NCBI GenBank assembly: GCA_033220425.1
Contig: JASNWA010000001.1
Span: forward strand, 37,625-101,624
From: Lepraria neglecta
Lineage: Eukaryota; Ascomycota; Lecanoromycetes; Lecanorales; Stereocaulaceae
Length of the DNA stretch: 64,000 nucleotides
Direction: 5' to 3'
Position 1 is the first letter of the stretch, and each line of letters opens with the position of its first letter. The notes beneath the pieces are model-generated. The model worked only from the letters and a program-made list of their open reading frames with translations. It was not told the DNA's origin and ran no database searches. Made by a program: the position numbers and the translations under genes. Of this stretch, positions 1 through 12,104 are shown in pieces.

Positions 1-1
1 G

Positions 2-1700
2 TCGAGAATCGAGGCAGAAAAACGCATTAAGTCCGAGGGAACCGCTCGTATCAGGCTCAAGTGGCTACGTTTCCAATTGAACCGGCCAAGGGAGCTCGAC
101 GATAAGAACATCGAGAGATTAAAAGCAGATTCTCGAAAGGACTGTCGACGACTTGACGAGCACAATCACATCCCCGCTGTTACTGATTAGCAATTATTCG
201 ATACTGCTGAGGAGCTTTCGGGGGCTTCCGCGCGGCGAATAGGAAAATATCCGCAGGGCGGGTATCCGGAGCTGGTTTTTCCGGCCGGCTACCAGGTGGA
301 ATACCTGTACGGGCAATATCGTATTCAGGCGGCAAAAGAGTTGGGGTTAGAGTGGTAGATGGTGGATCTATACCTGGTAGGTAGGCTTATTCTTTTCGCG
401 TAAATCATAACGATTCTAACGGACCCCTGGAATAGATGTGGACCCCAACCTGAAAACATGCCTAGTCGAGGAATATTCTAACGAAAAGAAGGCGAATAAT
501 GGCGAGATCTACCGCAAGATCCGTTAGTACTATTTCCAACAGAATTTGCGATTTAAATGGCAGTGGTAGAGCCGACTGAGCCCTTATAGGAAGCGGTGCC
601 TCAAGCAGCTTCTCGGGCATGAGGAGCTGACTGTAGCTTTGGATTCCCTCTGTAGGATCCCCGGGTTATAGGGAGGCATGAGGCTCTACACGTGAAAGAC
701 GATATTGGCTATCAAATGCGATAATGTGAGTGGATACCCTAGCTAATGCTATAAGTTTGCTGAAAGTAGGACAGCTAATCTTGTACTACCTGCACTATAT
801 TAAAGATGTTTAGAGGAAGCTTCTCCAGCACGACGCGAGCACTTTGTAATATGTAGATAAAGTCACCGTGAAAGCTTTGGAGCTTCGAGTACCAAGTGTG
901 TCCATAAGGGACGCTGACGAGTTACGGGGTCCAGTACTAGGAGGGACAATCTTTAGCGCTTTCAGCGAACAAGATCGCGTAGGAACATGGGCGAGGCTGC
1001 AGGCTGTGGACGGTTTGATTCCTACTTTGTATACCCTCTTCGAGGATCTGAACTACCTTAAGGCGTTATTTGATTATATAACGAGGCTGATTAGGCCTTC
1101 ACCTGGCGATACGGTGTCTACCGCCCTTTTCAAGGCTTTTTCCGATACTAATCAAAGCCCTGACCGCGCTGTCATTCAGGTTACAAAATCCAGCTTCGCG
1201 TCCAGCCCGGCAAGCTCGGCAGATCGTGCAGATCTAGGCGTTCGACAGTTATATGCCTACGCTATACGCTACTATCTCCAAATACCCAGGGATCTCAAAG
1301 GAAAAGAGCTCCTAGCTCGGTATACTACCAACGCGGACCGAATAGTACTGCGCAAGTTCGCTAATCTCGCTGAACGCTTAGGCTTCGAAAATCGCGAGAT
1401 CGCGTACGACTTGCTCTAGGCTTTGTTCAAGCCAAACATGGAAATATATACGACCGTTCTTAATACTGAAAAGCCAGCTTGAAGATAAAGATGCGAAGTA
1501 GCCGGAGGAGTCGGTATTATTCCAGAGTAAGATTAGAATTAGAAGCGTGACGGCTGCGAACAATCGATGTATTAAAGAAATCTGCCGGGGCGTTTCTCCG
1601 CCGAAGAAGCAGTTCGAAGGGCCTCATCGATTGTATCCCTACGAACCTCTCTGCCGTTATTATGAATGGACTATAGAGGCTATCTAAGCTTTGGTTAGAG
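2..1700 (+). pseudogene. DUF3723-type protein, RIP-degraded pseudogene
   Basis: The translated plus strand follows the order of fungal DUF3723 proteins, whose function is unknown. Early signatures are 'RRLDEHNHIPAV', 'ELVFPAGYQVEYLYGQYRIQ' and 'LVEEYSNEKKANNGEIYRKIR', broken by stops and frame changes. From 868 to 1419 there is a clean 183-codon stretch containing 'FSAFSEQDRVGTWARLQAVD', 'LIPTLYTLFEDLNYLKAL' and 'RKFANLAERLGFENREI', all typical of the family's second half. A probable short intron lies near 377-435 (GTAGG donor, TTCTAAC branch-like site, ATAG acceptor), though phase does not resolve cleanly. Stops elsewhere are TAG or TAA at expected Trp or Gln positions. The 5' end lies outside the window. 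Assignment rests on remembered family signatures; the pseudogene state is directly visible. Confidence 0.65.
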
Positions 1701-2119
1701 CACAAGTTATCTAGCTATGATCGTGGGCAATGATCTCGTTTGAGAGTAGTAATATGTAATGATTAAACGCTAAGTGTCGAAATGGCTAATAAAGAAGTTT
1801 CCCTGTTACGGTCTTCAATGTGCGTGCCTAAAAGCAGGGAAGCACGATTTGATATTGTTATGAGTCCAATTTATTACTATGCCGAATATCTACTTAGGAC
1901 AGATCGACCTATCTAGATTCATCTATACCTGCTCACGAATATGCTGTATTTTATCTACTTTAGTAGTCGTGGGTTAGTGTTATAAGAAGCAGCTCTGCGC
2001 AGGGCAAGCAGGGCTTCCTGAGTGAAGGATGGTATGGACAACCCGTATCTTGAAGCGGGCTTACTAGTTCAGTAGGTGTATTAGAGGATAGCTCCTACGG
2101 TCGGAAGGCGAACCCGTTA

Positions 2120-2425
2120 TATAAGAAGAAGTTTAAAGAAAAAGAGAATATACTTTTATATAAGGGAATCTAAAAACCCTTCCCGTCGAATATAAACCTA
2201 CCTAGTATATCTTCTACCTCGGCAATGAAGAGCTATCGGTACCTGATCGCCTGGAGACTTTTGCTAGTCGCGGCGACCTTAAGAAGTACTTTAATCGCAA
2301 GTATCTCCGCCACTATCCGGACTATTAGCCGATTACATATCCGCATCCTAGGTGCGAAGCTACCTTGACAGGAAAAATGCACTTGCAGAATCATACAGAT
2401 GTGGTATACAAAACCCCTACGTGAC
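2120..2425 (+). pseudogene. C2H2 zinc-finger tail of DUF3435 type, fragment
   Basis: One frame reads 'YLGNEELSVPDRLETFASRG', then 'DLKKYFNRKYLRHYPDY', then 'PHPRCEATLTGKMHLQNH'. This is the paired zinc-finger-like C-terminal region seen in many fungal DUF3435 proteins. Several expected Cys and His are Tyr (C to Y and H to Y by one transition), matching RIP. The N-terminal tyrosine-recombinase part that defines DUF3435 is not recognisable upstream, so this is only a remnant. It could also be the tail of another repeat-associated zinc-finger protein. It lies on the same strand as the DUF3723 relic and may or may not have belonged to the same insertion. Confidence 0.4.
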
Positions 2426-2429
2426 TATC

Positions 2430-3845
2430 CCTCGCTTTCGCGGATAGATCGGCTGTTTCTAAGTCCTCTGGAGATTTTTATGAATCCTTCAAGCACTCTA
2501 TCCTTGATGATCGAGCTTGGCTAATCTAGTATCTTTGTATTACTGTATAAACGTCGTATAGCGCTGTATTTGCTCATTCAAGCGTCGTAGCGTGGTTCAA
2601 AGATTAACTTATGAATTATATATATCGAAGGCGACTTATCTAGTTAGTCTTCTCTCGAGTCATATCCTGCTAGTAGTCCTACTCGATCAGCCTAATTTTT
2701 ACTAGTCCACTCCTATTACTCTCGTTGCTGAGCGGTCCTATTTTTTTCGCTGCGCTTTTATAGGGCTGCCAGTGCTAGCTTTATCCTGTACTCTTTATAT
2801 ATTAGAGGTTCATATAACTAACTATTAAAAAAGGAGCCCTCTTTTCGGGGTCAAACGTATACCTACTTATTTTCTATCTTTCTGCCTTCTGCCGACTACT
2901 TCTAGCCTTACTACTTCTTTACCTAACGTCCCTCCCTATATACCGAGAAACCCGCCGTACCGAGAAAACCGATGGGTACTTCGACTTCGAGCAGCTTATA
3001 CTCTATATACTCGTCGATATTTCTTTTCTTAATATATAAGTCCTATACTATAGCTACTTCTAAGTACTAGAGATACGTTCTTCCCAAAAAATTACGCTCG
3101 CGTTATTACCCTTACGCCTGTTTTATATAGAGCCTCTCTTAATAGCGAATCGTGATTTTTACTTTATAGGCCTACTATTAAGTTTATAATATTATCGAAA
3201 TTTATAGATAGCTTTTATCCGAGTCTAAGGAGGCTTTAGTAGTACTAGAGAGTTACTATTAACCTTATAGTTATTATAGCGTATATATTAACTCCCCTAA
3301 TTAGTATAAAATACCCTTGTACATTTTATACGATGATAATAATGTAATTTAAAGTTGTATAGTAATAAGATCTGTGGCTGATACGATCCAGGCAGCCTTA
3401 TGAGGCTGACCGTAATAGGCCTAGTGCCGACTTAAACCTAATTGCCAGTACGATTTAAGCTTGCGCAGCCCAGGTATCTCTTCCCTTATTAATTCTTTCT
3501 TTGTCTTAAATATATATTCTTAATACTTACCGAGAAGTAAAACTTCTATCTGAGTTAAAAAGCTACTTGAGGCTAGCTGTGATTACCAAATATTAGTTAA
3601 TATAAGTAGGAACCCTACTCCGTCTATAAAGACTAGCCGCTGGTAACGAGTTCTTGTACACCTTCCTTTTAGGGGCCGTACTTTATCGCTATTACTATCC
3701 CTATTATCTCAGTCGAACCAGACTGTTACGTCGTTAACAGCACAGATAATAAATTTATCGTCTACCTAGGCTGTATCCTCGAGTACAGCACTAGCCGGGC
3801 CGGTCTTAACTAATTTATTAACCGCTGGCGCTGCCCCCTATTATC
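2430..3845. other. AT-rich RIP-mutated sequence without a recognisable gene
   Basis: Six-frame reading shows only short frames broken by TAA and TAG. Pyrimidine-rich patches alternate with TA-dinucleotide-rich patches. The last ~250 bases may hold the ruined 5' end of the NLR pseudogene that follows. Confidence 0.5.
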
Positions 3846-3849
3846 ACCG

Positions 3850-6800
3850 TAGACGACCTCTACTCCCTCTTCGAACCTAAATCTCCTTTATAACGTACTC
3901 AAACAACTCTTAGATAATAATCGAGTAACCCTTCAAGATTATATATTCTATAACGCCAGCGATATCGACTTAGCGCTCGAATAAGCCTTAGCCGCGGCGA
4001 AGGAGAAGTAATAGTACTATATCGAAAAGAGGTAGATATTTATATTTACGGGGCGAACCGTCGTTATAAAACAGGAGGCTGATAAAGTAGTCGGCTAGCT
4101 GAACTAATTCAAGGCGGTTAGAGATATCGCGGCTAATATTAACCCCGTGCATGTGGGCTTACTATAGGCTGGCATTCGCCTACTACTCGAGGTAAAAGCC
4201 CGCGCTTCCAAATAAACCACCCAGAGATCTTATATTTCGATTGACAGGCTGCCGTATCTAAGGCGAATTAGATAACTTCGCTGCTTATCGGATGCGAGAT
4301 TGCCCTATATATAGCGAACAGACTCAGGGCGTATATCGAGTTTCTCCGTTAGCTGCTGACGACGCTAACCCGAACTAACTTTAAGACGGCCGTAACAGAG
4401 CTATATACGCATATCCTTAGATTCTTGGATCGCGCTATTCGGATCTACTAGACTTCGACCCCTTATCGTGCGCTTTATGCCTTTTAGACGAACGGCGATA
4501 TTATAGATTTTGAAAAAGCGTACAATAAGCTCGAAAGTAGGGTAGAGATCGAGGCGAGTAACTATAACCGTATACTCGGTGCTTAAGACCGAGAGTAGGT
4601 CGGAAAGCTGAACTAAGATCTACAGGGAGTGCTCGAGGAACTCAAATAATCCTATCGGCTTTAAGAAGCGCTAGATCGGCTTAAGACCAAGATTAACCTA
4701 GATAAGTTACCGTACGCGAAAGGAGTAATATACAATTCCTACGGAGATAATTATATTACCTGCTATCCTGCTACCCGAGTCGATTTACTCTATGAAATTT
4801 ACGATTAGGCTCGAGATCCTTACAGTAAGAGTATCTTCTAGTTAAGCGGCTGGGCGGGTATCGGCAAATCGATAATTTCTCGAACCGTAGCTGAGTGGGT
4901 AGCCGGTTAAGGTAGCCTTAGTAGTATCGATCTTAGTACCAGCTTCTTTTTTAAACGCGGTGAAGGTAATTAAGGTTCGGTATTACAATTCTTTCCTACT
5001 ATTACGCGTGAGCTTATATTAAAGATACTAGGGCTCGATACTTTTATCGCAGAGGTAGTTACCTAGGATCTATTAATCTTTAATAAAGTGTTGGGTAAAT
5101 AATTTAATAAGTTAATTTATTAGCTATTACGCCAAGTAAAGTTTATTATAAATAGTTCTTCTACCTTTATTATAATCGTCGATACTTTAGACGAGTATAA
5201 GAAAGAACGGGACGTAAAAGTAATTATCGATTTATAGTCTCGATTAGCCTATCTTACTACTGTCCGTCTCAAATTATTCCTTACGAGTCGGCCGCAATTA
5301 CCTATTCAGCTAGGATTCAGGAATATATCTATAGCCGTTCATTAGGATATAGTTCTCCAGGATACAGTCCCTTACATAACGATATAGTATAATATCTTGA
5401 TTTTTTTCGAGGATATATTCGGGAAGATTCGTAATTCCTATAACCTGGACCCCTTATTAGGAATACCCTTAGATCGAGACTGGCCCGGTGATAAAAGGCT
5501 TTAAGCTCTGGTCGATATAGCTGTCCCTTTATTTATTATTGCGGCGACTATATATCGTTTCGTTAATAACTCTGACTAGGACCCTTGAGAACGACTAGAG
5601 ATGATTTTATAATTCCCAAGTATTGGGGAATCAGAATAGATGGCACAGATATATCTGCCCGTTCTAACCTAATTATCGGTACGATTAAAAATTGTATATA
5701 ACAAGGAGAAGTTACACCAAGAGTTTCGTATAATCGTCGGATCTATCGTCTTACTTACCGAACTACTTTCTATATAGTCCCTAGCGGTCCTTCTGAATAT
5801 CTCTCCAGATACGATTGCGCTCTGTCTCCGACCGTTATACTCTATACTACAGATTCCTACTAACTCGGATATACCGATTCGAACTCTTTACCTGTTATTT
5901 AACGAGTTCTTACTAAGTAATCAGCTTTAATTAGAACCGTTTAGAGTTAATGGTTAAGCTATTTATCGTATACTGCTCTTAAAATACTTATAATTACTAT
6001 CTAGGCCTAGAGGTCTATAAGAGAACTTATATAAGCTCGAGTATCCTAGTAAGCTACGACGAGAGATCGGCTAAACTACGATCAATAATCGCCTTTCGCC
6101 TGTATTTCAGTATATATATCGGTACTGGATTCAGTATATTATATATAGTAAGCTCGAGATTTATGATTAAGACGACGTGTATATTTTCTTACAGAAGCAC
6201 TTTCTCTATTAGCTTAAAGCTATAAGTTTAATAAATAGACTCGCCGAAGTTATCGAATAAATACGTATATTATAATTGCGCGTATCGGTAAGTAGTTATT
6301 TAAAAAAGAACTTTCGATTAAGGATTCAATTTTGATATATTTTGGGGTAGTTAAATAATTTATCTTATCTGTCAGATTTCCTCTAGGACGCGTAACGAAT
6401 TATTTTGGCTAATAGATATTTTATCGATCTTGTACCGCTTTAGATTTATTCGTCGGCGATAATTTTCGTACTACTGACGAGCGTAGTAAGAAATATCTGC
6501 GGTCGAGTTCTATTATGGATACGGAGATTCCTAATTACCCTACTAATATAGAGTCTGGAGCTATAGAAGCTCGAGGGATATACTAGTTGGGTTAGTACAG
6601 TGGCATTCTCGCAGGACGGCTCGTTGCTCGCTTTAGTATTAGATAATAAGACTATTAGACTATAGAACCTAACGACAGGCCAAGAAGTACAGAAGCTCGA
6701 GGGATATACTAGGTAGGTCAGAGTAGTATTATTCTCGCAGGACGGCTTGTTACTCGCTTTAGCATTAGAGGATAAGACTATAAGATTATAGAACCCAACG

Positions 6801-7785
6801 ACAGGCCAAGAAGTGCAGAAGCTCGAGGGATACACTAGTTGGGTCAGAGCAGTAGCATTCTCGCAGGACGGCTCGTTGCTCGCTTCAGTATTATATAATT
6901 AGACTATTAGACTATAGAACCCAACGACAGGCCAAGAAGTGCAGAAGCTCGAGAGATACACTAGTTTTGTTAATACAGTAGCATTCTCGTAGGACGGCTC
7001 GTTACTCGCTTTAGTATTAGATAATTAGACTATTAGACTATAGAACCCAACGACAGGCTAAGAAGTACATACACTGGTTTGGTCAGTACAGTAGTATTCT
7101 CGCAGGATAGCTCGTTGCTCGCTTCAGTATTATATAATAAGACTATCAGACTATAGAACCCAACGACAGGCCAAGAAGTGCAGAAGCTCGAGGGATATAC
7201 TAGTTAGGTCAGTACAGTAGTATTCTCGCAGGACGGCTCGTTACTCGCTTCAGTATTACGTAATAAGACTGTTAGACTATAGAACCCAACGACAGGCCAA
7301 GAAGTACAGAAGCTCGAGGGATATACTAGTTTTGTTAGTATAGTAGCATTCTCGCAGGACGGCTCGTTGCTCGCTTTAGTATTACGTAATAAGACTATTA
7401 GACTATAGAACCTAATAATAGGCTAAGAAGTGCAGAAGCTCGAGGGATATACTCGTTTGGTTAGTGCAGTAGTATTCTCGTAGGACGGCTCGTTACTCGC
7501 TTTAGCATTAGATAATAAGACTATTAGACTATAGAACCTAACGACAGGCTAAGAAGTATAGAAGCTCGAGGGATATACTAGTTTTATTAGTGTAGTAGCA
7601 TTCTCGTAGGACGGCTCGTTGCTCGCTTCAGCATTATATAATCAGACTGTCAGACTATAGAACCCAACGACAGGCTAAGAAGTGCAGGAGTTCGAAAATA
7701 TAGGGTATATTAGGACGCTTAATTTTACGAACGACGATAAAAACCTACTCTCTAATCGTAGAACTATAAATATTAAGAAGTAATC
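3850..7785 (+). pseudogene. NACHT_N-NACHT-WD40 NLR (HET-E-like), pseudogene
   Basis: This is a fungal NOD-like receptor of the class that controls heterokaryon incompatibility or non-self sensing in the cytosol. In order: an NACHT_N-type helical domain (around 3960-4200) with 'GRTVV' and 'NPVHVGLPWAGIRLLLE' after correcting a Trp-to-stop; a linker with 'CYPATRVDLLYEI'; a NACHT NTPase with Walker A 'GWAGIGKSIISRTVAEW' near 4850 and Walker B-like 'FIIIVDTLDEY' near 5170, then 'LKLFLTSRP'; winged-helix and helical spacer to about 6250; and WD40 repeats from 6570. Dozens of in-frame TAG and TAA stops sit at expected Trp and Gln. The start codon cannot be fixed. A 13-bp loss inside the fifth WD40 unit shifts frame. 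Domain order is confident; the exact subclass is inference. Confidence 0.8.
6570..7690 (+). repeat. Nine near-identical 126-bp (42-codon) WD40 repeats
   Basis: Units begin with CTCGAGGGATA-like sequence at 6570, 6696, 6822, 6948, about 7061, 7187, 7313, 7439 and 7565. Spacing is exactly 126 bp except around the fifth unit, which has lost 13 bp. Each encodes 'LEGYTSWV', 'AFSQDGSLLA' and 'KTIRLWNPTTGQEVQK', with the Trp codon as TAG in every unit. High internal identity indicates recent unequal exchange before or during RIP. Confidence 0.9.
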
Positions 7786-7789
7786 TGAT

Positions 7790-8799
7790 TTTATTTTAAC
7801 TCCTGGATTTTTCTTAAGTTAAACGTTAATAATAAAAAATAGTTGGATTCGACGAGATAATTATAACTTCCTTTAGCTCCTATAGGAGTATCGGAACGGT
7901 CGTTTAGCTTTTTATAATAATACTTTCGCATTTAGGTTATACTCAGGTTAAGTTAGTATTTTAAAGTTCGTTTTTTCTTTTTAATTATCTCATAACTAAA
8001 TTAAATTATAGTTGATTATTATTGATTATTATTAATTGCGTACTTTAAGTATTAACCCGTAGTTTTTAATAAATAACTTTTATTATTTAGTAAACGTTCG
8101 TATCCTAAGATAAATCTTACGAATGTGTCTAATATATCTGATTTTATAATTTTGATTTTGAAATTATTATATGAATTATCTAATAGCATGTGAATCTATA
8201 TATGTTATATTCGGTTTATTATTGTAAGTTACCTAATATATTAATCAGCCCTAAAAGTACGACGAAGGCCAACTCTCTGACTATACGCTCTCCCGACGAC
8301 TCCTAACTTGGTTAATCGGCGAATTTTGGCTTCGTTATTCATTTTAAACAGGAATTGAGTTTAATCTCGAAGTAGAGTACGTTCGGCAGAGGATATATAA
8401 GCGGCGTTGGCAAGCTTCTATATATATCTCTGTAGACGCTGTTTACTCGTCTTATTAAGCGTATAAATATATTATATAATTAAACTATACAGCGACGTAA
8501 GAGTATCTAATATTACTAGGGTCACTGGTGTTATTAGGGTCTGAAATACTCCGCGAACGCCGACCGTATATACGATAGTAGAGCGTAGTAAGAGGTACGT
8601 CGCCCTGTTCTACTAGGGCAGTATATGTCCTAGGCACGTCGGGAGACAGACCTTGAATTAGTACTTGGCTGGCTCTGTCTATACTGGCTTACTGTAGTAG
8701 CCGCCTATAGATACTTCTAGAAGCCCGCCGCGGTACGCTATACTTTAATAAATTTAGAATAGTATGAAATATAAGATACCGCTGGACTATTCGGAAAAA
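7790..8799. other. AT-rich decayed sequence, no gene recognised
   Basis: It follows the WD40 pseudogene. A more GC-balanced patch at about 8230-8760 may be an old coding relic, but no frame on either strand gives a recognisable protein. Confidence 0.4.
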
Positions 8800-9275
8800 A
8801 TCTAATTTTTCTACCCCTAAATACTTCTACCCCCCGGAAAAACTCCTTATTCCTAACTCTCTTATCCTTTAAACCCCCTAAAAATAATTATCCCCTTTAA
8901 ATAATTTAATCCTTTTTTTACTTTTCCCTTTCTAAAAATCTCTTTCCTATACTTTTATATTTCTTTTTTAAAAACCTTTCTTTTTTAAAAATCTTTCTTT
9001 TATAACTTTTCTTCCTTTTTTTTATCTTCTATCTTTTATTTTTCTATTCTCTTTAATTCTATTTTAAATTCTATTCTTTTTTTATTTCTATTATAATATA
9101 TTTTCTTTATTTTTACTTTTTATTTTTAAATTAAATTAAAATAATCTCTTTCTTTTAGTTAATATAAATCTTTTTAAAACTTACTATTATATTAATTATT
9201 TAATTACTTAATTATTTAATTACTTAATTACTTTATCTAATATATTAAATATATTTACTATTATTAGTGTTCTCA
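8800..9275. other. G-poor, pyrimidine-rich AT block (segment 1)
   Basis: The plus strand is made almost wholly of T, A and C, with very few G. The same composition recurs at 13441-13546, 30727-30980, 31767-31880 and 33746-34167. That suggests one ancestral block split by insertions. Confidence 0.6.
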
Positions 9276-9299
9276 CTCCTGAAGCTATATACACCGGCA

Positions 9300-10440
9300 C
9301 AAGTGGATATGTAAATAGATGCTTGGGCGGTCTAACGCCAGGGCTAGCAGGCCTAGAAAGGCTACAACAGGTGCCCCAGCGCTAGAAAACTCCCAAACAA
9401 CACCCAAATGACGCCCCCGTAGAGGGTTTCCGAGGAAGGCCTCGCAGGGTGGCTCCTGGCGAGTATCGCCAGTACTAGCGCTGCTGGTGCCGACGTAATG
9501 CTATGAGTATTCGCTCGGGATAAGTGACTATATATAGACGATAGGAGTCCGACTTCCATCGCCCTAGTAGCTGGATTTCTTCGTCACTGAGGCCTGCCTC
9601 TTGTGCGGAGGTGGCGGCCCCCCTGCGGAAGGAGTGTCCTGAATAATGACCTTCTACCCCGAGTGATGTGAGTACTTAACGAAGGTAACTCGTAGCGATC
9701 TCCCTTATGAATGCGGAGCCTCCCAGCTGGAAGAGGGGACTGTTTAGTACGGTCTTCTACTTGAACAAATAGCGTAACGCCTTGACTGCGTATGCTCTAT
9801 CGCCGGAAGCTGCGATGGTGAGGGTAATACCCCGCCTGAAAGGGTCCGTTTTTGATGCTGGGAGGGTGAGCTCCAGATGGTTCTCGTATAGCCTTACTGA
9901 GCGACGAGTCAGGAACTACTGGCTGAATTCGTAATTATTGCGATCTTTTGCGGTGTAGGTAAACTCCCCTATACGGAGGAATGCGGCGAATACAAGGCAA
10001 AAGGCCGTATATAATGTTGAACTAGTCTCGTTATACTGGTCAAAATAAGGGAGGATCTGTAGCAGTAGATCCTTGGTAATAGGACGTCTTTCTTTTGTCC
10101 CGGCCTCGCCCTGTAGGCGTCGTATACCCGCTATTATGCGTTCCAATTATAGGTTATGAAATACTGCGAGGCCCCTATAGCCCATATCCACATGCGTTGA
10201 TCTGACGCCTGTCAAGTAGGCCTTGACTGTCTTTGCCTTGACCCGTTTTATACTGAGATCTGCTATCCAGCTGGCTAATAAGTTCACCGTCGCTGGGAAG
10301 GGAGGTATACTCCCCCTGAGTGCACAATAGGTGATATATGACTGCGTTGGTGTAGCATACGTTTTTCGGGTTTTTGTTGCTAACCCCCACTATAGGAGTC
10401 GAGCGGCTTCTCGTAGCAGTGCGGTCTGACTGTACCACGA
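9300..10440 (-). pseudogene. DIRS tyrosine recombinase (YR)
   Basis: This enzyme would integrate the circular DIRS cDNA by site-specific strand exchange. In one minus-strand frame: core-binding-like 'RKTYATPTQSYITYCALRG' and 'KTVKAYLTGVRSTHVDMGYR'; then 'FCLVFAAFLRIGEFTYT' with the box I Arg; then 'YSGHSFRRGAATSAQEAGLS' with HxxR of box II; then 'DEEIQLLGRWKSDSYRLYI' with the Trp and the nucleophilic Tyr. Catalytic residues therefore look conserved. Five or more in-frame stops (near 10390, 10147, 9913, about 9752 and one further TAA downstream) interrupt it, all TAG or TAA. The frame overlaps the 3' end of RT/RH. Confidence 0.85.
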
Positions 10441-12101
10441 TTGTGGTGGGTCCCGCCCTGACTCGGCGGGGATGTAGCTAGGTGACCTAGCTGAGGGTAT
10501 CTATCAGCGATTTTTCGATATCGGAATCGCGAGAGGTCATCAGCCAGTTGGTTGGCTCCTGTTGGGATCCATTCCGGAACCAAATGGATGTCATATCTAG
10601 CCGTGAGCATAGCTATATCCCTCAGTGGGGCCATGGCTGGTCCACGGATCGAGGATTTATGCAGCCCATGGATACAGGCATTGTTGTCGCAATAAAGGGT
10701 TAATTTTGATCCCCGGAGTCGTTCTAACCATAGCTGTATCGCGTGAAGAACAGCCTTCATTTCTTTGAATTGTATATCTTTGCGACGATAGCGTGTAGCG
10801 ACCGGTATACTAAAGACGTCCTGGACCGAGTGTAAATGGGCTGGGTGATTAAGAATGTAGCCCCCTATACCAAGCCTCCCAGAGGCGTCAGTCCATATAT
10901 GCCACGATGGTCGACTGACGACGTGACGTAGTAGTTTGAGGCCATTCCAGTCCTTCAGGAAGGTATACCACCATAGTAGATCAGCCCTTATAGCTGCGGT
11001 GATATGTAGGATAGCCATTGGCCTCCGAATTGCGTCAAAAAGTCGCCTTAAGAAGGCCCTTCCTAGAACCATAATTTTGGCAGCAAATGATAGAAAACCG
11101 ACTGCTGACTCAAGTTCCGAATATGGGATTATGGGCCTTTTGAGGAGGCCTTGCACTGTATTTCTTGCCCTGTCTAGCTTGTCCGGAGGGAGTCGTGCCT
11201 GTATAAGGATACTATCGAATTCAATTCCCACAAAGTCGGCTTTTGTACCTCTCGCATCCTTCGAATGGTTGACTGACAGGCCTAATTCGTTATATACTTG
11301 ATCGAATTGATGGCTATATGCGATAGCGTCGGCTTGTGGTGCCAGAATGGCGAAGAAATCGTCCAAGTAGTGTAATACTATAGCCCATAGCAATACTGCG
11401 GTTATAATCCAGTTGACCGCCTTCGCAAACAGGTTAAAGAGGAACGGTGCTATACGTAAACCAAAGGGTAGATAGCGTTCTTTCCAGTAGAAACCATTGC
11501 ATTAGAAACCCAGTAGCCACTGGTCTAAAGTAGCCACTAGAATATGACGAAAGGCGTCTTTCAGGTCTCGCTTAACGAATTGAGCCCCTGGACCTTGTTG
11601 CAGCAGCGCATCCACGGCGTCATCGTACGTTATATACTCTAAGGCACCCCAATCGTGAGGTATACCATTATTGACTGAGCTGCCGTGTGGAAACGAGAGG
11701 TCATGAATGCGTCTCCAGCCCCTATCGTGCTTCGGGACCAAGCCTAGCGGCGAACAGACGTACCGGGGCTCCGTCTGATGGTCTACTGGAGTTAACCAGT
11801 TGTGCTGAAGCTGTTTTTGAAGGTCCGCAGTTAATATATCTGGTGCTGCACGTGCTGATTGGTGGTTTTGACTGAGGTGTTGGATGTCTATGCCTCTATA
11901 CCCGATTTTTGCCCCCTTCCGAAGAATAGCCGCTAGGGTCTTGGCGAAGGTTTGATCGGGGTGATTCTTTAACCATTTATACCAACTATCGACGCGCAAC
12001 GGGCCCTGATAGGGTAGATCTGGATCGGATAGATCGACGAGTGAGTATGGAAAACCTTCTGCTACGCACAGTAGCGATATAGGCACCTGCGGGTACTCTG
12101 G
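10380..12101 (-). pseudogene. DIRS reverse transcriptase-RNase H
   Basis: Reverse transcriptase copies element RNA into DNA; RNase H removes the RNA strand. Visible RT motifs in order: 'SPLGLVPKHDRGWRRIHDLS', 'QFVKRDLKDAFRHI', 'LPFGLRIAPFLFNLFAKAV' and the catalytic 'HYLDDFF' (YxDD). RNase H follows with 'WHIWTDASGRLGIGGY', 'DIQFKEMKAVLHAI', 'LYCDNNACIHGL' and 'ANQLADDLSR', which hold the usual D-E-D-D acidic residues. One TAA at 11499-11501, in a Gln or Trp position, breaks the frame just after 'WLLGF'. It is in the same frame as the Gag stops. The C-terminus overlaps the recombinase frame by about 60 bp, typical of DIRS coding layout. Confidence 0.85.
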
Positions 12102-12104
12102 GAG

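Noticed and set aside
2120-2425. Evidence for a Starship giant element (DUF3435 captain)
   Set aside because: Only a C-terminal zinc-finger-like fragment is present; no recombinase core, no 5' position and no element boundary can be shown.
10936-11301. Plus-strand 121-codon frame inside the DIRS RT/RH
   Set aside because: Antisense shadow of the RT/RNase H coding sequence, with no recognisable domain.
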